In this document: positions 7,027-16,525 of the stretch, one piece after another
How the letters are laid out: each line of letters starts with the position of its first letter
Position numbering within the stretch: position 1 is the first letter of the stretch
Assembly (NCBI RefSeq): GCF_900182815.1
Contig: NZ_FXUA01000002.1
Span: forward strand, 248,001-312,000
From: Algoriphagus winogradskyi
Lineage (GTDB): Bacteria > Bacteroidota > Bacteroidia > Cytophagales > Cyclobacteriaceae
Length of the DNA: 64,000 nucleotides
Direction: 5' to 3'
Notes under the pieces: model-generated
Told to the model about the DNA's origin: nothing
The model's input: the letters and a program-made list of their open reading frames with translations, nothing else
Databases searched by the model: none
Translations under genes and position numbers: made by a program

Positions 7027-10000
7027 TTAATTTGTTTTTGATGGATGGAGCGAATAAATGCTGACTTTGGATTCATCCAAATAAATCATTATCAGGCTTT
7101 TGTCTGCTATTATTTTCCTTACATTTCCGGTTAAATCTAATCCGCTTTTAGATTTATCTACCTTGGTAAAGTGTCCTTTTCCATTGCCTAGCAAAACTAG
7201 ACCTTGACTTGCATCATATTTACCAAAATATAATTTGCCATACCCCGTATTTCCTCCCAGAATCATATCCAGGTTACCATCTCCATTGACATCAACAGCC
7301 TCTGAGGCATATACAGGCGAGAATTGAGCTTGTATGGGAAGTTCTTTCGCTACAAATTTTCCAGTTGCATTTTTGGCAAAATAGCTTGTCGCTAATCGGT
7401 TGATAAAGATCGAATTAGAGTTTCTTCGTTCTTCAGTTGTAAATAGTTCACTCATTTTTACATTAGCAAAAGACTTGAAATCCAAGTATCTCTTTTTAAG
7501 AAAAAGTACCTGACCAAGAATTTCGTCACGGCTTGCAGCTGGGTATCTTTCTCCCTGAACATAGTACCCCAGAAATGCATCAATTGATCCGTTTCCATCA
7601 AAATCCTTGTATAAAATCTCTGCAGGCTCTGAACTGCTTGCTTTGATTTGAGTATTAGTGCCCAGATTGCCCGCCAATATTTCTACTATTCCGTCGCCAT
7701 CCCAATCTGCTAGGGTCAGATTATTCCAGAATCCAAATTCATGCTTTTCGAAGTAGTTCAATGTTGTTTCTTTCCATTGGTTATCTTGGAAGGAAAATAT
7801 CTGAATTGGCATTGCCTCCCCTAATACGATTAACTCAGGCTTACCATCTTGATCGAGATCTGCCAAACCAGAGTCAGTTAACATTCCTAAATTGACAAAT
7901 GTAGGTGCGAGCTGCTTAGTTTGATCGCTGAAGTTTCCGCTGCCGTCATTGACCCAGATTCTTCCGCCAAACGAGGTTGGAAACTGACCTGGATTTATTC
8001 TAGCGCCTACAAATAAATCGGGAGTTCCATCAAAATTAAGGTCTGCAACTTGTACAGTGCCTGTAGGGAATGATTCAGTGGGGATTGCTTCTGAGGCTAA
8101 GGAAAAATTGCCCTTACCATCATTTAGGTATAGTCGATCACGCAAAGCTTCGTCTCCTACATTAAAATCATATACTCCTCCGCTGCCAACAAATAAGTCT
8201 AAATTGCCGTCACCATTCGCATCAAAGGCGATTGCGTCAGTATCCTCAGCTTTTGAAGCTGAAGCAAATACACTAGAATTCTGTTTTGCAAATGATCCAT
8301 TGGCATTCTGTACATAGAATGAAGCGGTGGCATTAGAGCCTGCTCCTACAAAAAGGTCTTCTTTCCCGTCACCGCTAAAATCTGCGAAAACCATGGCCTT
8401 TCCATTTCCAGAAACAGGGTTAATCAGAAGTGGTTGTCTTTTGTAATCATTAAAATTTCGTCCGACTTCGGTGTTCAATTCGTTTTTTTGCTTGAGGTAG
8501 GTATCATAAGATTTCGGCCTAATGGAAGGAGTAGAAATGGCATCACTTGCGCTTAATTCCAATGTTTGATTTACACCAACCTTATACTGCTTAGTCATTT
8601 TTCCGCCAGGCCAGCTCACTTGAATAGAATCTATCTCGGTAATTTTGCCTAAGCCAAAATGAAGAGTAGTAGAAATTGAGGACTGGTATCCTCGGTAAGG
8701 ATTTTGTTCCAATACCTGAACTGTACTGCCTGTATATAACTCAACTTTAGCTCCAACTGCTGAGGAATTGGTCTCCGATCCTGAAAGTTTAAGATTTAGA
8801 TAATTTGCTTCTTTCAATTGACTTGCTTGATTTTCAAAAATATAAGCAGGTGAATTGATGTTGTTGATAATAAGATCAAGGTCGCCATCATTGTCAAGAT
8901 CACTGTATGCTGCTCCGCTACTGTTTGCAGCATGATTGATTCCCCAAGTATCGGTTTGGTTTTGGAAAGCCAGCTTACCTGTGTTTTGGAAAATGTAATT
9001 AGTCAAATTGGAGGATGGCATGGTTTTGACCATATTCAGTAAGTCCTCGCGCTTTAATTTCCCTCCTGATGTACGTACATAATTGTCCATGTACTTCAAA
9101 AAGTCTTGATTGTTGTAGTCCCTCAAGTAGCCGTTAGTTATGAATAGATCTTTCCAGCCGTCATTGTCAAAATCAGCAAAGAGAGATGACCAGCTCCAGT
9201 CGGTATTGGACACGCCGGCCAGCTGTCCTATTTCTTGGAATGTACCATCGCCAGAATTTACATGAAGCATATTTCTCATGTATTGGTGATGAAATCCCTT
9301 GTTTACATTCAGTTCAAAAAGCTCAAAATTATCTGGAGCAAGAAGTAGCTTTTGTCTTTCATTTCCCTCTGGTAGCATATCCAACGTAAAAATATCTGGC
9401 AAGCCATCGTTATTGAAATCTGCTATGTCATTTCCCATGGAGAAATGCGAAGTATGCCCTAATCGGGCTAGAATCTCATCTTTGAATGTACCGTCCTGCT
9501 GATTGATGTATAGGTAATCCGGCATGGAGTAATCATTCCCTATGTAGATATCCGGCCAGCCATCTTGGTTAATATCGGATATTGCGACTCCTAAACCATA
9601 GGAAAGGCTTGAGCTTGAAATGCCTGCATCCAATGTGACTTCGGAGAACTTTCCATTTTTATTTTCAAAAAGCTGTGGTCCTGCTTCGTGTTTTTCTTTA
9701 AGTAATACTTTAGTGAGATTCACATCCTGATTTTGGATGGATTTGGTGTTATGGTTTAAGATGAATAGGTCAAGATCTCCATCCAGATCATAGTCAAAAA
9801 AGCTGGCTGATGTGCTAGGCGCATTGGAAGCTACGCCATATTCTTCTGCCATTTCTTTAAAAAGAGGAATGCCATTTTGGTCATTACCTTGATTCACAAA
9901 AAGTTCGTTCGTACGTTTCTCAGTTGGTAAATTCCCAGAGTAGCACTGATAAATGTCTAATTTCTTATCGCCGTTTATGTCGACGAAGACGACTCCCGTC

Positions 10001-10377
10001 TTCCAGGGACCTGATCTTCCGGTAGCTCCTGAGGCTTGGGCCGTTTCTTTAAATTTGAGATTACCTTGGTTTAGGTATAGTTGATTGCCACTGACATTGG
10101 CAGAAAAATAAATATCCTCCAAGCCATCACCATTTAGATCGCCCACTGCTACGCCACCTCCATTGTATAGGTACTCGTACATGAGGACATTGAGGTTTAA
10201 GTTCTCTTCTATTCTGTTTGAGAAGGTAACTCCGCTTTGTTCTGGAGTCAATAAGTTAAAGAGAGGTGTGGTATTAGAAGTTGAGGAATTATCAGCTTGG
10301 TTGGCCTGGTCTGTTTCAGTGCAAGACGCCATCAATACACTGAAAGCCAAAGCTGTTATGAGATTTCTTTTAGTCAT
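7027..10377 (-). CDS. FG-GAP/VCBS repeat lipoprotein with ASPIC/UnbV domain (CRTAC1-like)
   Basis: 1116 residues. A lipoprotein signal is followed by lipid Cys19 (LMASC). Many FG-GAP-type blades carry calcium-binding loops such as DLNGDGLEDIYF, DYDLDGDLDLFI and DFDNDGWKDLFI, forming one propeller over about residues 40-520. An ASPIC/UnbV domain sits at about 540-610 (SSAVGAKVELYTG, RGYQSSIS, LHFGLG, VSWPGGK), followed by a second propeller. Proteins of this architecture are often encoded beside SusC/SusD and are thought to lie on the cell surface. Their ligand is not known. Likely a surface binding component of this operon. Confidence 0.9.
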   Translation of the reverse strand: MTKRNLITALAFSVLMASCTETDQANQADNSSTSNTTPLFNLLTPEQSGVTFSNRIEENLNLNVLMYEYLYNGGGVAVGDLNGDGLEDIYFSANVSGNQLYLNQGNLKFKETAQASGATGRSGPWKTGVVFVDINGDKKLDIYQCYSGNLPTEKRTNELFVNQGNDQNGIPLFKEMAEEYGVASNAPSTSASFFDYDLDGDLDLFILNHNTKSIQNQDVNLTKVLLKEKHEAGPQLFENKNGKFSEVTLDAGISSSSLSYGLGVAISDINQDGWPDIYIGNDYSMPDYLYINQQDGTFKDEILARLGHTSHFSMGNDIADFNNDGLPDIFTLDMLPEGNERQKLLLAPDNFELFELNVNKGFHHQYMRNMLHVNSGDGTFQEIGQLAGVSNTDWSWSSLFADFDNDGWKDLFITNGYLRDYNNQDFLKYMDNYVRTSGGKLKREDLLNMVKTMPSSNLTNYIFQNTGKLAFQNQTDTWGINHAANSSGAAYSDLDNDGDLDLIINNINSPAYIFENQASQLKEANYLNLKLSGSETNSSAVGAKVELYTGSTVQVLEQNPYRGYQSSISTTLHFGLGKITEIDSIQVSWPGGKMTKQYKVGVNQTLELSASDAISTPSIRPKSYDTYLKQKNELNTEVGRNFNDYKRQPLLINPVSGNGKAMVFADFSGDGKEDLFVGAGSNATASFYVQNANGSFAKQNSSVFASASKAEDTDAIAFDANGDGNLDLFVGSGGVYDFNVGDEALRDRLYLNDGKGNFSLASEAIPTESFPTGTVQVADLNFDGTPDLFVGARINPGQFPTSFGGRIWVNDGSGNFSDQTKQLAPTFVNLGMLTDSGLADLDQDGKPELIVLGEAMPIQIFSFQDNQWKETTLNYFEKHEFGFWNNLTLADWDGDGIVEILAGNLGTNTQIKASSSEPAEILYKDFDGNGSIDAFLGYYVQGERYPAASRDEILGQVLFLKKRYLDFKSFANVKMSELFTTEERRNSNSIFINRLATSYFAKNATGKFVAKELPIQAQFSPVYASEAVDVNGDGNLDMILGGNTGYGKLYFGKYDASQGLVLLGNGKGHFTKVDKSKSGLDLTGNVRKIIADKSLIMIYLDESKVSIYSLHPSKTN

Positions 10378-10388
10378 AATCTAAAATA

Positions 10389-10419
10389 ATCTAAGCCACC
10401 CCAATGGAATGGCTTAGAT
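10389..10419. other. Stem-loop between susD and the ASPIC gene
   Basis: A perfect 10-bp inverted repeat (ATCTAAGCCA / TGGCTTAGAT) with an 11-base loop lies in the 64-base gap downstream of susD. On the coding (minus) strand no clean T tract follows, so it looks more like an mRNA-stabilising or attenuating hairpin than a full terminator. It could set a higher level of SusC/SusD than of the five downstream genes. Confidence 0.6.
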
Positions 10420-10441
10420 CAAATTTATAAGAATACTTACT

Positions 10442-12301
10442 TTATTCTATTCCAGGATTCTGGATAAGGGCACCATTCCTGTTAATCTCATCTCTGTGGA
10501 TTGGTACAAAATACATTTTGTCTAGCCAAGTTCTATTTTCTTTTCCAGGGTCAATAGGAAGAACTTTGTAAACGTAATTGTAAAAATCCGTGTCATAACG
10601 ATAGGTTGAAAGCGTCTTACCTGGTTTAAGTGTACCAGTGATATTGATAATATTCGCTTTGCGACCTAAGGTTTCCTCTGCAATCATCCAGCGACGAGTA
10701 TCATGATATCTTTGCTCTTCATAAGACATCTCAATTCTTCGCTCATTAATGTAGCGAGCCATCAATGCATCACCAGATTCAGTAATTGCAGGTTGCCCTA
10801 CACGGAATCTGATTTTATTCAACCACATTCTAGCTTCATCTTCTTGACCAAGTTGTATGGAAGCCTCTACATAGTTCAACACTGCTTCAGTGTATCTTAA
10901 GATAGGCCAAGGAACTTCTTGCCAAGTATTCTGATCTACAATTGCTGGATCTGCATCAACAAATTTTCTGGTATAATAGCCAGTGTAACTACCATTCCAG
11001 TCTTCAATAGGACTGTTTCTAGTATCCAATCCAAAATGAGTCACTTTAGCTCCAGAACCATCAATTACTTCATAAGTACCTGATTGGATTTGTCCTAAAG
11101 GATCTCTGGATTGATTAGCAGAAGATCTAGGCTTCCATTGAGCTCCATCATATAGGATGGACGCATAGAAACGTGCGTCTCTATTTTCATAAGGTGCAGA
11201 TGCATGTTCAGGATTTGACCAGTCAAACTTTGTACCATCCATCATCTCATAATCATCAACAAGCAATTGAACAGGACTATTACCAGCCCAGTTATTGTAG
11301 CCATTTGGTCCATTAAAAAGACCCTGACGCCCACCATTCTCCTGCTTCATGTTAATAAAATATCTACCGAGAATTATTTCATTTTCGCCACCATTTCTTG
11401 CCATGGCATTGTTGATATAATTCTGGATACCTTCTTCATGCGATACTGGTTCAGTAAAACCCAAATTATTTCCGCTGGCCATATCCAATACAGCTTTCGC
11501 TGCATTCTGGGCTTTCTGCCATCTTTCGGTTCTATTTCCGCTAGGATAAGCAACAAGATCAAGGTTTGGATAGGAAGCCAATAGAGAAGAATTAGCTGCT
11601 GCAGTAGGACCATCATGTAGATCACTAGCCGCATATAGTAAGACTCTTGACTTTAGTGCCAATGCTGCAAGCTGAGATGCGCGGCCAGCCACCTTAGGCT
11701 TGCCTTCTAATAAAGCAGCTGCTTCAGTTAGATCTTTTTCAATAAAGCTAATAGTCTCGTCCCATGTTGCTCTTGCAATTTCATAGGACTCTTCACCAAG
11801 ACCATAAGGTCTATCTACAATAGGAACACCACCATAGTATCTGGCGAGTTGCTGGTAGTAATAAGCTCTCATGAACTTAGCTTCACCAAGAAGCTTATCT
11901 ACTATGCCACCATCGTTAGGAAACTGAGGATCTGATAGGTTCTCAATTGCAATATTTGCTCTACGAATGTAGCTATACATGTTACCCCAGCTGTAGGTAT
12001 TGTTTACCCAGCCTAAATCAGCAGAGTTAACTCTAGCTTCAGTGATGGTAGTTATACCTCGTCCAGGGTGTGTAAAAATTGCCTCATCTGTTAGGGAAGC
12101 AAGTCTTTGCTCGTCAAACCCACCATTTCCAAATCCTTGGTAGATTCCTATTACAAATGCCTCTGCCAAGGCAGGGTCAGTCCATACCGCCGATTGAGAA
12201 ATTTCCCCAAGCGGTTCTGTATTTAGAAAATCACTGTTACAGCTGGCAATTGTTAAGCTTGCTGCAATCAGAATTACTAATTGTTTAATATTTCTTTTCA
12301 T
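10442..12301 (-). CDS. susD: SusD/RagB family nutrient-binding outer membrane lipoprotein
   Basis: 619 residues. A lipoprotein signal ends at lipid Cys21 (TIASCNSDF), followed by FLNTEPLGEIS, the typical SusD N-terminus. The helical TPR-rich core (LLGEAKFMRAYYYQQLARYYGGVPIV) and the C-terminal RYTEAVLNYVEA, RGQ-type and INERRIEMSYEEQRYHDTRRW motifs are standard for the RagB/SusD family. It forms the surface lid over the SusC porin and binds the nutrient. It is encoded 13 bases after susC. Ligand specificity cannot be read from the sequence. Confidence 0.95.
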   Translation of the reverse strand: MKRNIKQLVILIAASLTIASCNSDFLNTEPLGEISQSAVWTDPALAEAFVIGIYQGFGNGGFDEQRLASLTDEAIFTHPGRGITTITEARVNSADLGWVNNTYSWGNMYSYIRRANIAIENLSDPQFPNDGGIVDKLLGEAKFMRAYYYQQLARYYGGVPIVDRPYGLGEESYEIARATWDETISFIEKDLTEAAALLEGKPKVAGRASQLAALALKSRVLLYAASDLHDGPTAAANSSLLASYPNLDLVAYPSGNRTERWQKAQNAAKAVLDMASGNNLGFTEPVSHEEGIQNYINNAMARNGGENEIILGRYFINMKQENGGRQGLFNGPNGYNNWAGNSPVQLLVDDYEMMDGTKFDWSNPEHASAPYENRDARFYASILYDGAQWKPRSSANQSRDPLGQIQSGTYEVIDGSGAKVTHFGLDTRNSPIEDWNGSYTGYYTRKFVDADPAIVDQNTWQEVPWPILRYTEAVLNYVEASIQLGQEDEARMWLNKIRFRVGQPAITESGDALMARYINERRIEMSYEEQRYHDTRRWMIAEETLGRKANIINITGTLKPGKTLSTYRYDTDFYNYVYKVLPIDPGKENRTWLDKMYFVPIHRDEINRNGALIQNPGIE

Positions 12302-12314
12302 TATTTTGGGTTAT

Positions 12315-15300
12315 TTAAAATGAAACAGAAAGACCTGTATTGATTACTCTTGCTTGAGGATAATACTGTCCTGTAGAAGCATCTGACTCTGGATCATACA
12401 CTTTCGTCTTACTCCAGGTGATTAAGTTCAGTCCATTTACATATAAACGAGCATTTTTGATTCCTATTTTCTCTGTAAGAGTAGCAGGAATATTATAGCC
12501 TATCTCTACGTTTTTCAATCTCAAGTAGTCAGATGGTCTAAACCAATAATCATTACCTCCAGACCAATACTGATCATTTCTGTTGGCAAGTCTTGGCTCT
12601 GTGCTGCTTGGATTGTCGATTGTCCATCTTCCATCATAGATATCGGATAGGTAGTTACCAATGTTTCCAGACTCACCAGCGCTTATATACTGTCTTGCTC
12701 CTAAAGAGCCTTGGAATAGAATCGCTAGATCAAAGCCTTTCCAGTTTGCTCCTAAGTTAATTCCACCTTGAAACAGTGGGATTGTATTATTATCCAATCG
12801 TACTCTATCATCAGGAGTAATTTTTCCATCACCATTGTAATCCTTATATTTCATATCACCCGGTCTTAGATTGCCTGTGATAGCAGAATAATCTAAAGTC
12901 TCCGAATCAATGGATTGCTGATCTGGGAAGACACCATCGTACTGATAAACTAGGGCTGTGCCCATAGGTCTGCCAGTGGATTGTTGCCACTCAGGCGCTC
13001 CTGGAGACTCATCCCAGAACAAAATAGAATTCTTAGCATATCCACCATTTATACTAGCTGTATATTGGAATTCACCTTTACCTCCTCTAATACCCAGATT
13101 CAAGTCAAATCCTTTGTTTTCCACTTCTCCAATATTCTCAGCAGGTAAAGAAAGACCTGTTGTCTGAGGGACGGATGCATTTCTCTGCCAAAGGATATTC
13201 GTACGCTTGTTGTAGAACAAATCAAACTCGAAGAATATTTTTCCTTGAAGGAACTGACCTTCAAAACCTAAGTTAGAGTTGTTAGCTACTTCCCAAGTAA
13301 TTGCTTGGTTAGGAACTCTTGTTTCATAGAGAGTTTTAGTTTCAGCACCACCAACTATATAAGAACTAAAGCCATAAGTTGACAAGAATTGATATTCACC
13401 AATCTGATCGTTTCCTAGCTGACCCCAAGAACCTCTAACCTTGAAGAAATCAAAGGTTTTTCCTAGAGAATTTTTCCAGAAATTTTCTTCAGAAACAACC
13501 CATCCGAGCATTAAGCCAGGGAAGAAACCAAATCGGGTGTCTTCAGGGAAGATGTATGAACCATCATATCTCCAAAGAAACTCGGCTAGATACTTTTCCT
13601 TGTAGTTATATGCCACTCTACCGAAGTAGTTCAGACGTGCTCTATTGAAAGCTCCGCCACTATTATCTTTTTGAAGATCGCCACCAGCAAATAGTTGATC
13701 AATTGCTGTGGAGATGAAGAACCTTCTGTAAGCACTGAAGCCATTTCCTTCAATTGTTTCGCGGTTCACACCAGCAACCAAATTAATGGTATGCACGTCA
13801 TTAAAAGTCTTATCGTAATTCAAGACACCTCCTAAAAGGATATTCAATTGATTTGAATTAGACTCATTTAGATTTGGCTCAGCTGGACCTCTTTTACTCG
13901 GAACCAATACTGGAGTTACGCCATCTGCCTCGAAGCCATTTCCTTTTTGGTACAAAGTCCAAGGAATTTGCCATCTTTTAGTGGTCTGTATATATTTATC
14001 TATGGCTGCAGTACCAGTGAATTTCAATCCTTCAACTCCAGGAATTTTGATTTCCAAGGTACCCGTGGTCTGAATATAATCACGCTTATCATTATCATAT
14101 CCAGTTTGGTTAGTAGTAATCACCACTGGGTTTTGACCATTTTCAATATCTGGTCCTGGTTTGCCATTTGGCCAGTAAGCAGGCTGATTTGGCTTACCTC
14201 TCATTTGCATACGGAAGATCGCTCCGGCCCCTACAGTAGGGAAAAACCTAAATTCCTCTCTAGCTAAGATTCCCAAACCAACTTTCATATACTTATTGAT
14301 ATTAGCATCTAGGTTGATACGGAAATCATATTGTTTGTAGCCGGTAGCGGCATCTTTATAGTATGCATCTTGATTTTGGTAGCCCAAAGAAGTCAAGTAT
14401 TTAACATTTTCGCTACCACCTACCAACTGTAGATTGTATCTGCTTTGAGGAGACCAATTTTTAAGTGTTTCACCATACCAATCGGTGTTAGGATAATTCC
14501 ATGGGTCAGTACCGTTTCTATACAACTCTAATTCATCAGGCGAATAAGGAGCAGTTCTTACCTGACCATTTGGTCTGGTGTATTCACCATTTTGCTTATA
14601 AGCTTGATTTGCAGCTGCCCACTCACTCGTTGGGAGTTCGTAGATATTGATTTCATTCAATGCATTAGCATACTCAGCAGCATTTAATAGCCCTGGAAGT
14701 AATGCTGGCTGAGCAAATCCCTGGTTTACTTGGAATGTCAATTCTGGAGCACCAGTAGTACCTCTCTTGGTTGTTACTAGAATTACACCATTTGCTGCTC
14801 TTGATCCGTAGATCGCCGCGGATGCATCCTTCAATACGGAGATATTCTCGATGTCATTTGGATTCAAACGCTCCAAACCACCAGCTCTTGCTGGAATACC
14901 ATCGATTACTACCAAAGCATTGTTGTTACCTAAGGTATTGGAACCACGAATTCTAATGCCTGATCCATCATAACCTGGTTCACCGCTTCTGTTTACAGCT
15001 ACCACACCAGCCATACGACCAGCGATTGAGTTAGATAGGTTCATGGCAGGAGATTTCACGAGCTCCTTACCTTTTACCGTGGCTACTGAACCTGTAATCG
15101 TTTCCTTTTTCTGCTCACCATAACCTACCACGATAACCTCTTCCAAGGATTTTGTGTCAGGCATCAAGGTAAGATCAAACGTAGATCTGTCTCCTACGGG
15201 AACTTCCATATTGGTGAAACCAATAAAAGATAAAACCAGAATATCAGAAGGACCTGATACAGTAAGAGTGAATTTACCGTCAATATCAGTGACGGTACCA

Positions 15301-15473
15301 TTTGTTGTGCCTTTGACAAGAACAGAAGCACCAGGCAGAGGTAAATTATCCTCTCCTGAAATTACCACACCAGACACCTCCCGGGTCTGTGCGAATGCAG
15401 TGCTAAGTAGCCCTAGACAAAAAATGATTGTCAGACTAAATAGCTTTAAATGAGTAAAGTTTCTCATTGGCAT
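12315..15473 (-). CDS. susC: SusC/RagA family TonB-linked outer membrane transporter
   Basis: 1052 residues. A signal peptide (ending STAFAQ) is followed by a carboxypeptidase-D-like regulatory domain (EVSGVVISGEDNLPLPGASV), the TonB box region (LEEVIVVGYGEQKKE), a plug domain (ALVVIDGIPAR, VLKDASAAIYGSRAANGVI) and a long beta barrel ending in an aromatic residue (LSVSF). The standard 22-strand SusC architecture is complete. It imports a ligand captured by SusD using TonB energy. It is the first gene of the operon. A start two codons downstream (15467) is equally possible. No promoter consensus could be picked out in the 250 bases upstream, and no sigma/anti-sigma pair is adjacent. Confidence 0.95.
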   Translation of the reverse strand: MPMRNFTHLKLFSLTIIFCLGLLSTAFAQTREVSGVVISGEDNLPLPGASVLVKGTTNGTVTDIDGKFTLTVSGPSDILVLSFIGFTNMEVPVGDRSTFDLTLMPDTKSLEEVIVVGYGEQKKETITGSVATVKGKELVKSPAMNLSNSIAGRMAGVVAVNRSGEPGYDGSGIRIRGSNTLGNNNALVVIDGIPARAGGLERLNPNDIENISVLKDASAAIYGSRAANGVILVTTKRGTTGAPELTFQVNQGFAQPALLPGLLNAAEYANALNEINIYELPTSEWAAANQAYKQNGEYTRPNGQVRTAPYSPDELELYRNGTDPWNYPNTDWYGETLKNWSPQSRYNLQLVGGSENVKYLTSLGYQNQDAYYKDAATGYKQYDFRINLDANINKYMKVGLGILAREEFRFFPTVGAGAIFRMQMRGKPNQPAYWPNGKPGPDIENGQNPVVITTNQTGYDNDKRDYIQTTGTLEIKIPGVEGLKFTGTAAIDKYIQTTKRWQIPWTLYQKGNGFEADGVTPVLVPSKRGPAEPNLNESNSNQLNILLGGVLNYDKTFNDVHTINLVAGVNRETIEGNGFSAYRRFFISTAIDQLFAGGDLQKDNSGGAFNRARLNYFGRVAYNYKEKYLAEFLWRYDGSYIFPEDTRFGFFPGLMLGWVVSEENFWKNSLGKTFDFFKVRGSWGQLGNDQIGEYQFLSTYGFSSYIVGGAETKTLYETRVPNQAITWEVANNSNLGFEGQFLQGKIFFEFDLFYNKRTNILWQRNASVPQTTGLSLPAENIGEVENKGFDLNLGIRGGKGEFQYTASINGGYAKNSILFWDESPGAPEWQQSTGRPMGTALVYQYDGVFPDQQSIDSETLDYSAITGNLRPGDMKYKDYNGDGKITPDDRVRLDNNTIPLFQGGINLGANWKGFDLAILFQGSLGARQYISAGESGNIGNYLSDIYDGRWTIDNPSSTEPRLANRNDQYWSGGNDYWFRPSDYLRLKNVEIGYNIPATLTEKIGIKNARLYVNGLNLITWSKTKVYDPESDASTGQYYPQARVINTGLSVSF

Positions 15474-15725
15474 AGGGGTTTATTATTAATTAATAAAATT
15501 TAACAATTCAATTTCCGCCTATGCTTTGGCAAAAGCAAGCTGTTTTTTGCTAATAATTGACTGAATTTTGACTCAATTGGGGCTCAACTATAGTCTTAAC
15601 AGCTCAATATTGTGTTATTTGGTGAAAAGTTGTATAATAGCTATATGTCAACTGAAAGACATAGTGCTAGCCACCCCCTAAAAATAGCCCTGGATTAGGA
15701 TGCAATCGATTTCTAAAAGTGATTT

Positions 15726-16379
15726 CTACAATCGGTTGACTACAGCTTTTTTAGGAATTTTTAAAGACCACATTCCTCTCAATTGTCCCAGTCCAAAACC
15801 TCTTGCCAAATCATTCGGATAAAGAGAATCTATTTTATCTAAAAGCTCTACTTCTATATCATTCTTCACCTCGCCATGGCATGCCAAACAAAATTCCGAA
15901 GGAATAACAATTGCCTTAGTATAAAGTAAAATATCTCCGCCTTCAATTTTTTGAATATTCGGCTCATTTTCTATGCTGTTTTCTACATTATATTGATATG
16001 CATCTAGGATTTGAGATTCCTCTGCTGTTGGCAGGTTAGCTTGATTCCTTGCACGGAAAGAAGTTCTACGGATTTGCACACCATATTTCTCACTTAGCTC
16101 GCTGACAATCGGCGCTGCATTTACATTACAAAAACTAATAGCACCTCCAAACCCTTTTTCTTCAACTGCTTTGTGTAGGCTGGACATTAATTGTTGTTGC
16201 GCTACGGTACTTATGGAGTCTCCCCAAATCAATGCTTCTTGCGTAATTTGGGCTTCTGAAAGTTTTTTTGCTTCCATAGAATTATTCACTTTGTCAAATA
16301 CCTCTTTGGAAATACGCTCTCGAGGGCCACAGGAAACCAGAAAAACAATGGCCAAAAGAAAATATGGGAAATGCTTCAT
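15726..16379 (-). CDS. DUF3365 (Tll0287-like) haem-binding lipoprotein
   Basis: 217 residues from the chosen ATG at 16379; a longer frame to 16418 would place 13 extra residues before a good lipoprotein signal (MKHFPYF... FLVSC, lipid Cys17). The body matches DUF3365: AISFCNVNAAPI, RRTSFRARNQANLPTAEE and a c-type haem motif CLACH (FCLACHGE) towards the C-terminus. It is probably a periplasmic or outer-membrane-facing haem sensor or electron carrier. It lies divergent from the T9SS propeller gene and is transcribed alone. Confidence 0.85.
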   Translation of the reverse strand: MKHFPYFLLAIVFLVSCGPRERISKEVFDKVNNSMEAKKLSEAQITQEALIWGDSISTVAQQQLMSSLHKAVEEKGFGGAISFCNVNAAPIVSELSEKYGVQIRRTSFRARNQANLPTAEESQILDAYQYNVENSIENEPNIQKIEGGDILLYTKAIVIPSEFCLACHGEVKNDIEVELLDKIDSLYPNDLARGFGLGQLRGMWSLKIPKKAVVNRL

Positions 16380-16483
16380 GAGATTGAGTAGTATAGGGAA
16401 TATAAATTTACTAATCATTATTGGCTTTTTATTTAAGCTGCCAGAAACGCTCTAAGTTAATTCGTCCAAGTGGCAAGGATCAC

Positions 16484-16513
16484 TTTGAGAAGACTTTAAA
16501 TAACTTATTTTTG
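16484..16513 (+). promoter_or_regulatory. Bacteroidota-type promoter for the T9SS propeller gene
   Basis: TTTG at 16484-16487 and TATTTTTG at 16506-16513 are 18 bases apart, close to the Bacteroidota primary sigma consensus (TTTG, 19-21 bases, TAnnTTTG). The chosen ATG lies 12 bases downstream, giving a very short leader and supporting that start. Confidence 0.55.
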
Positions 16514-16525
16514 TTTTATTCAATT

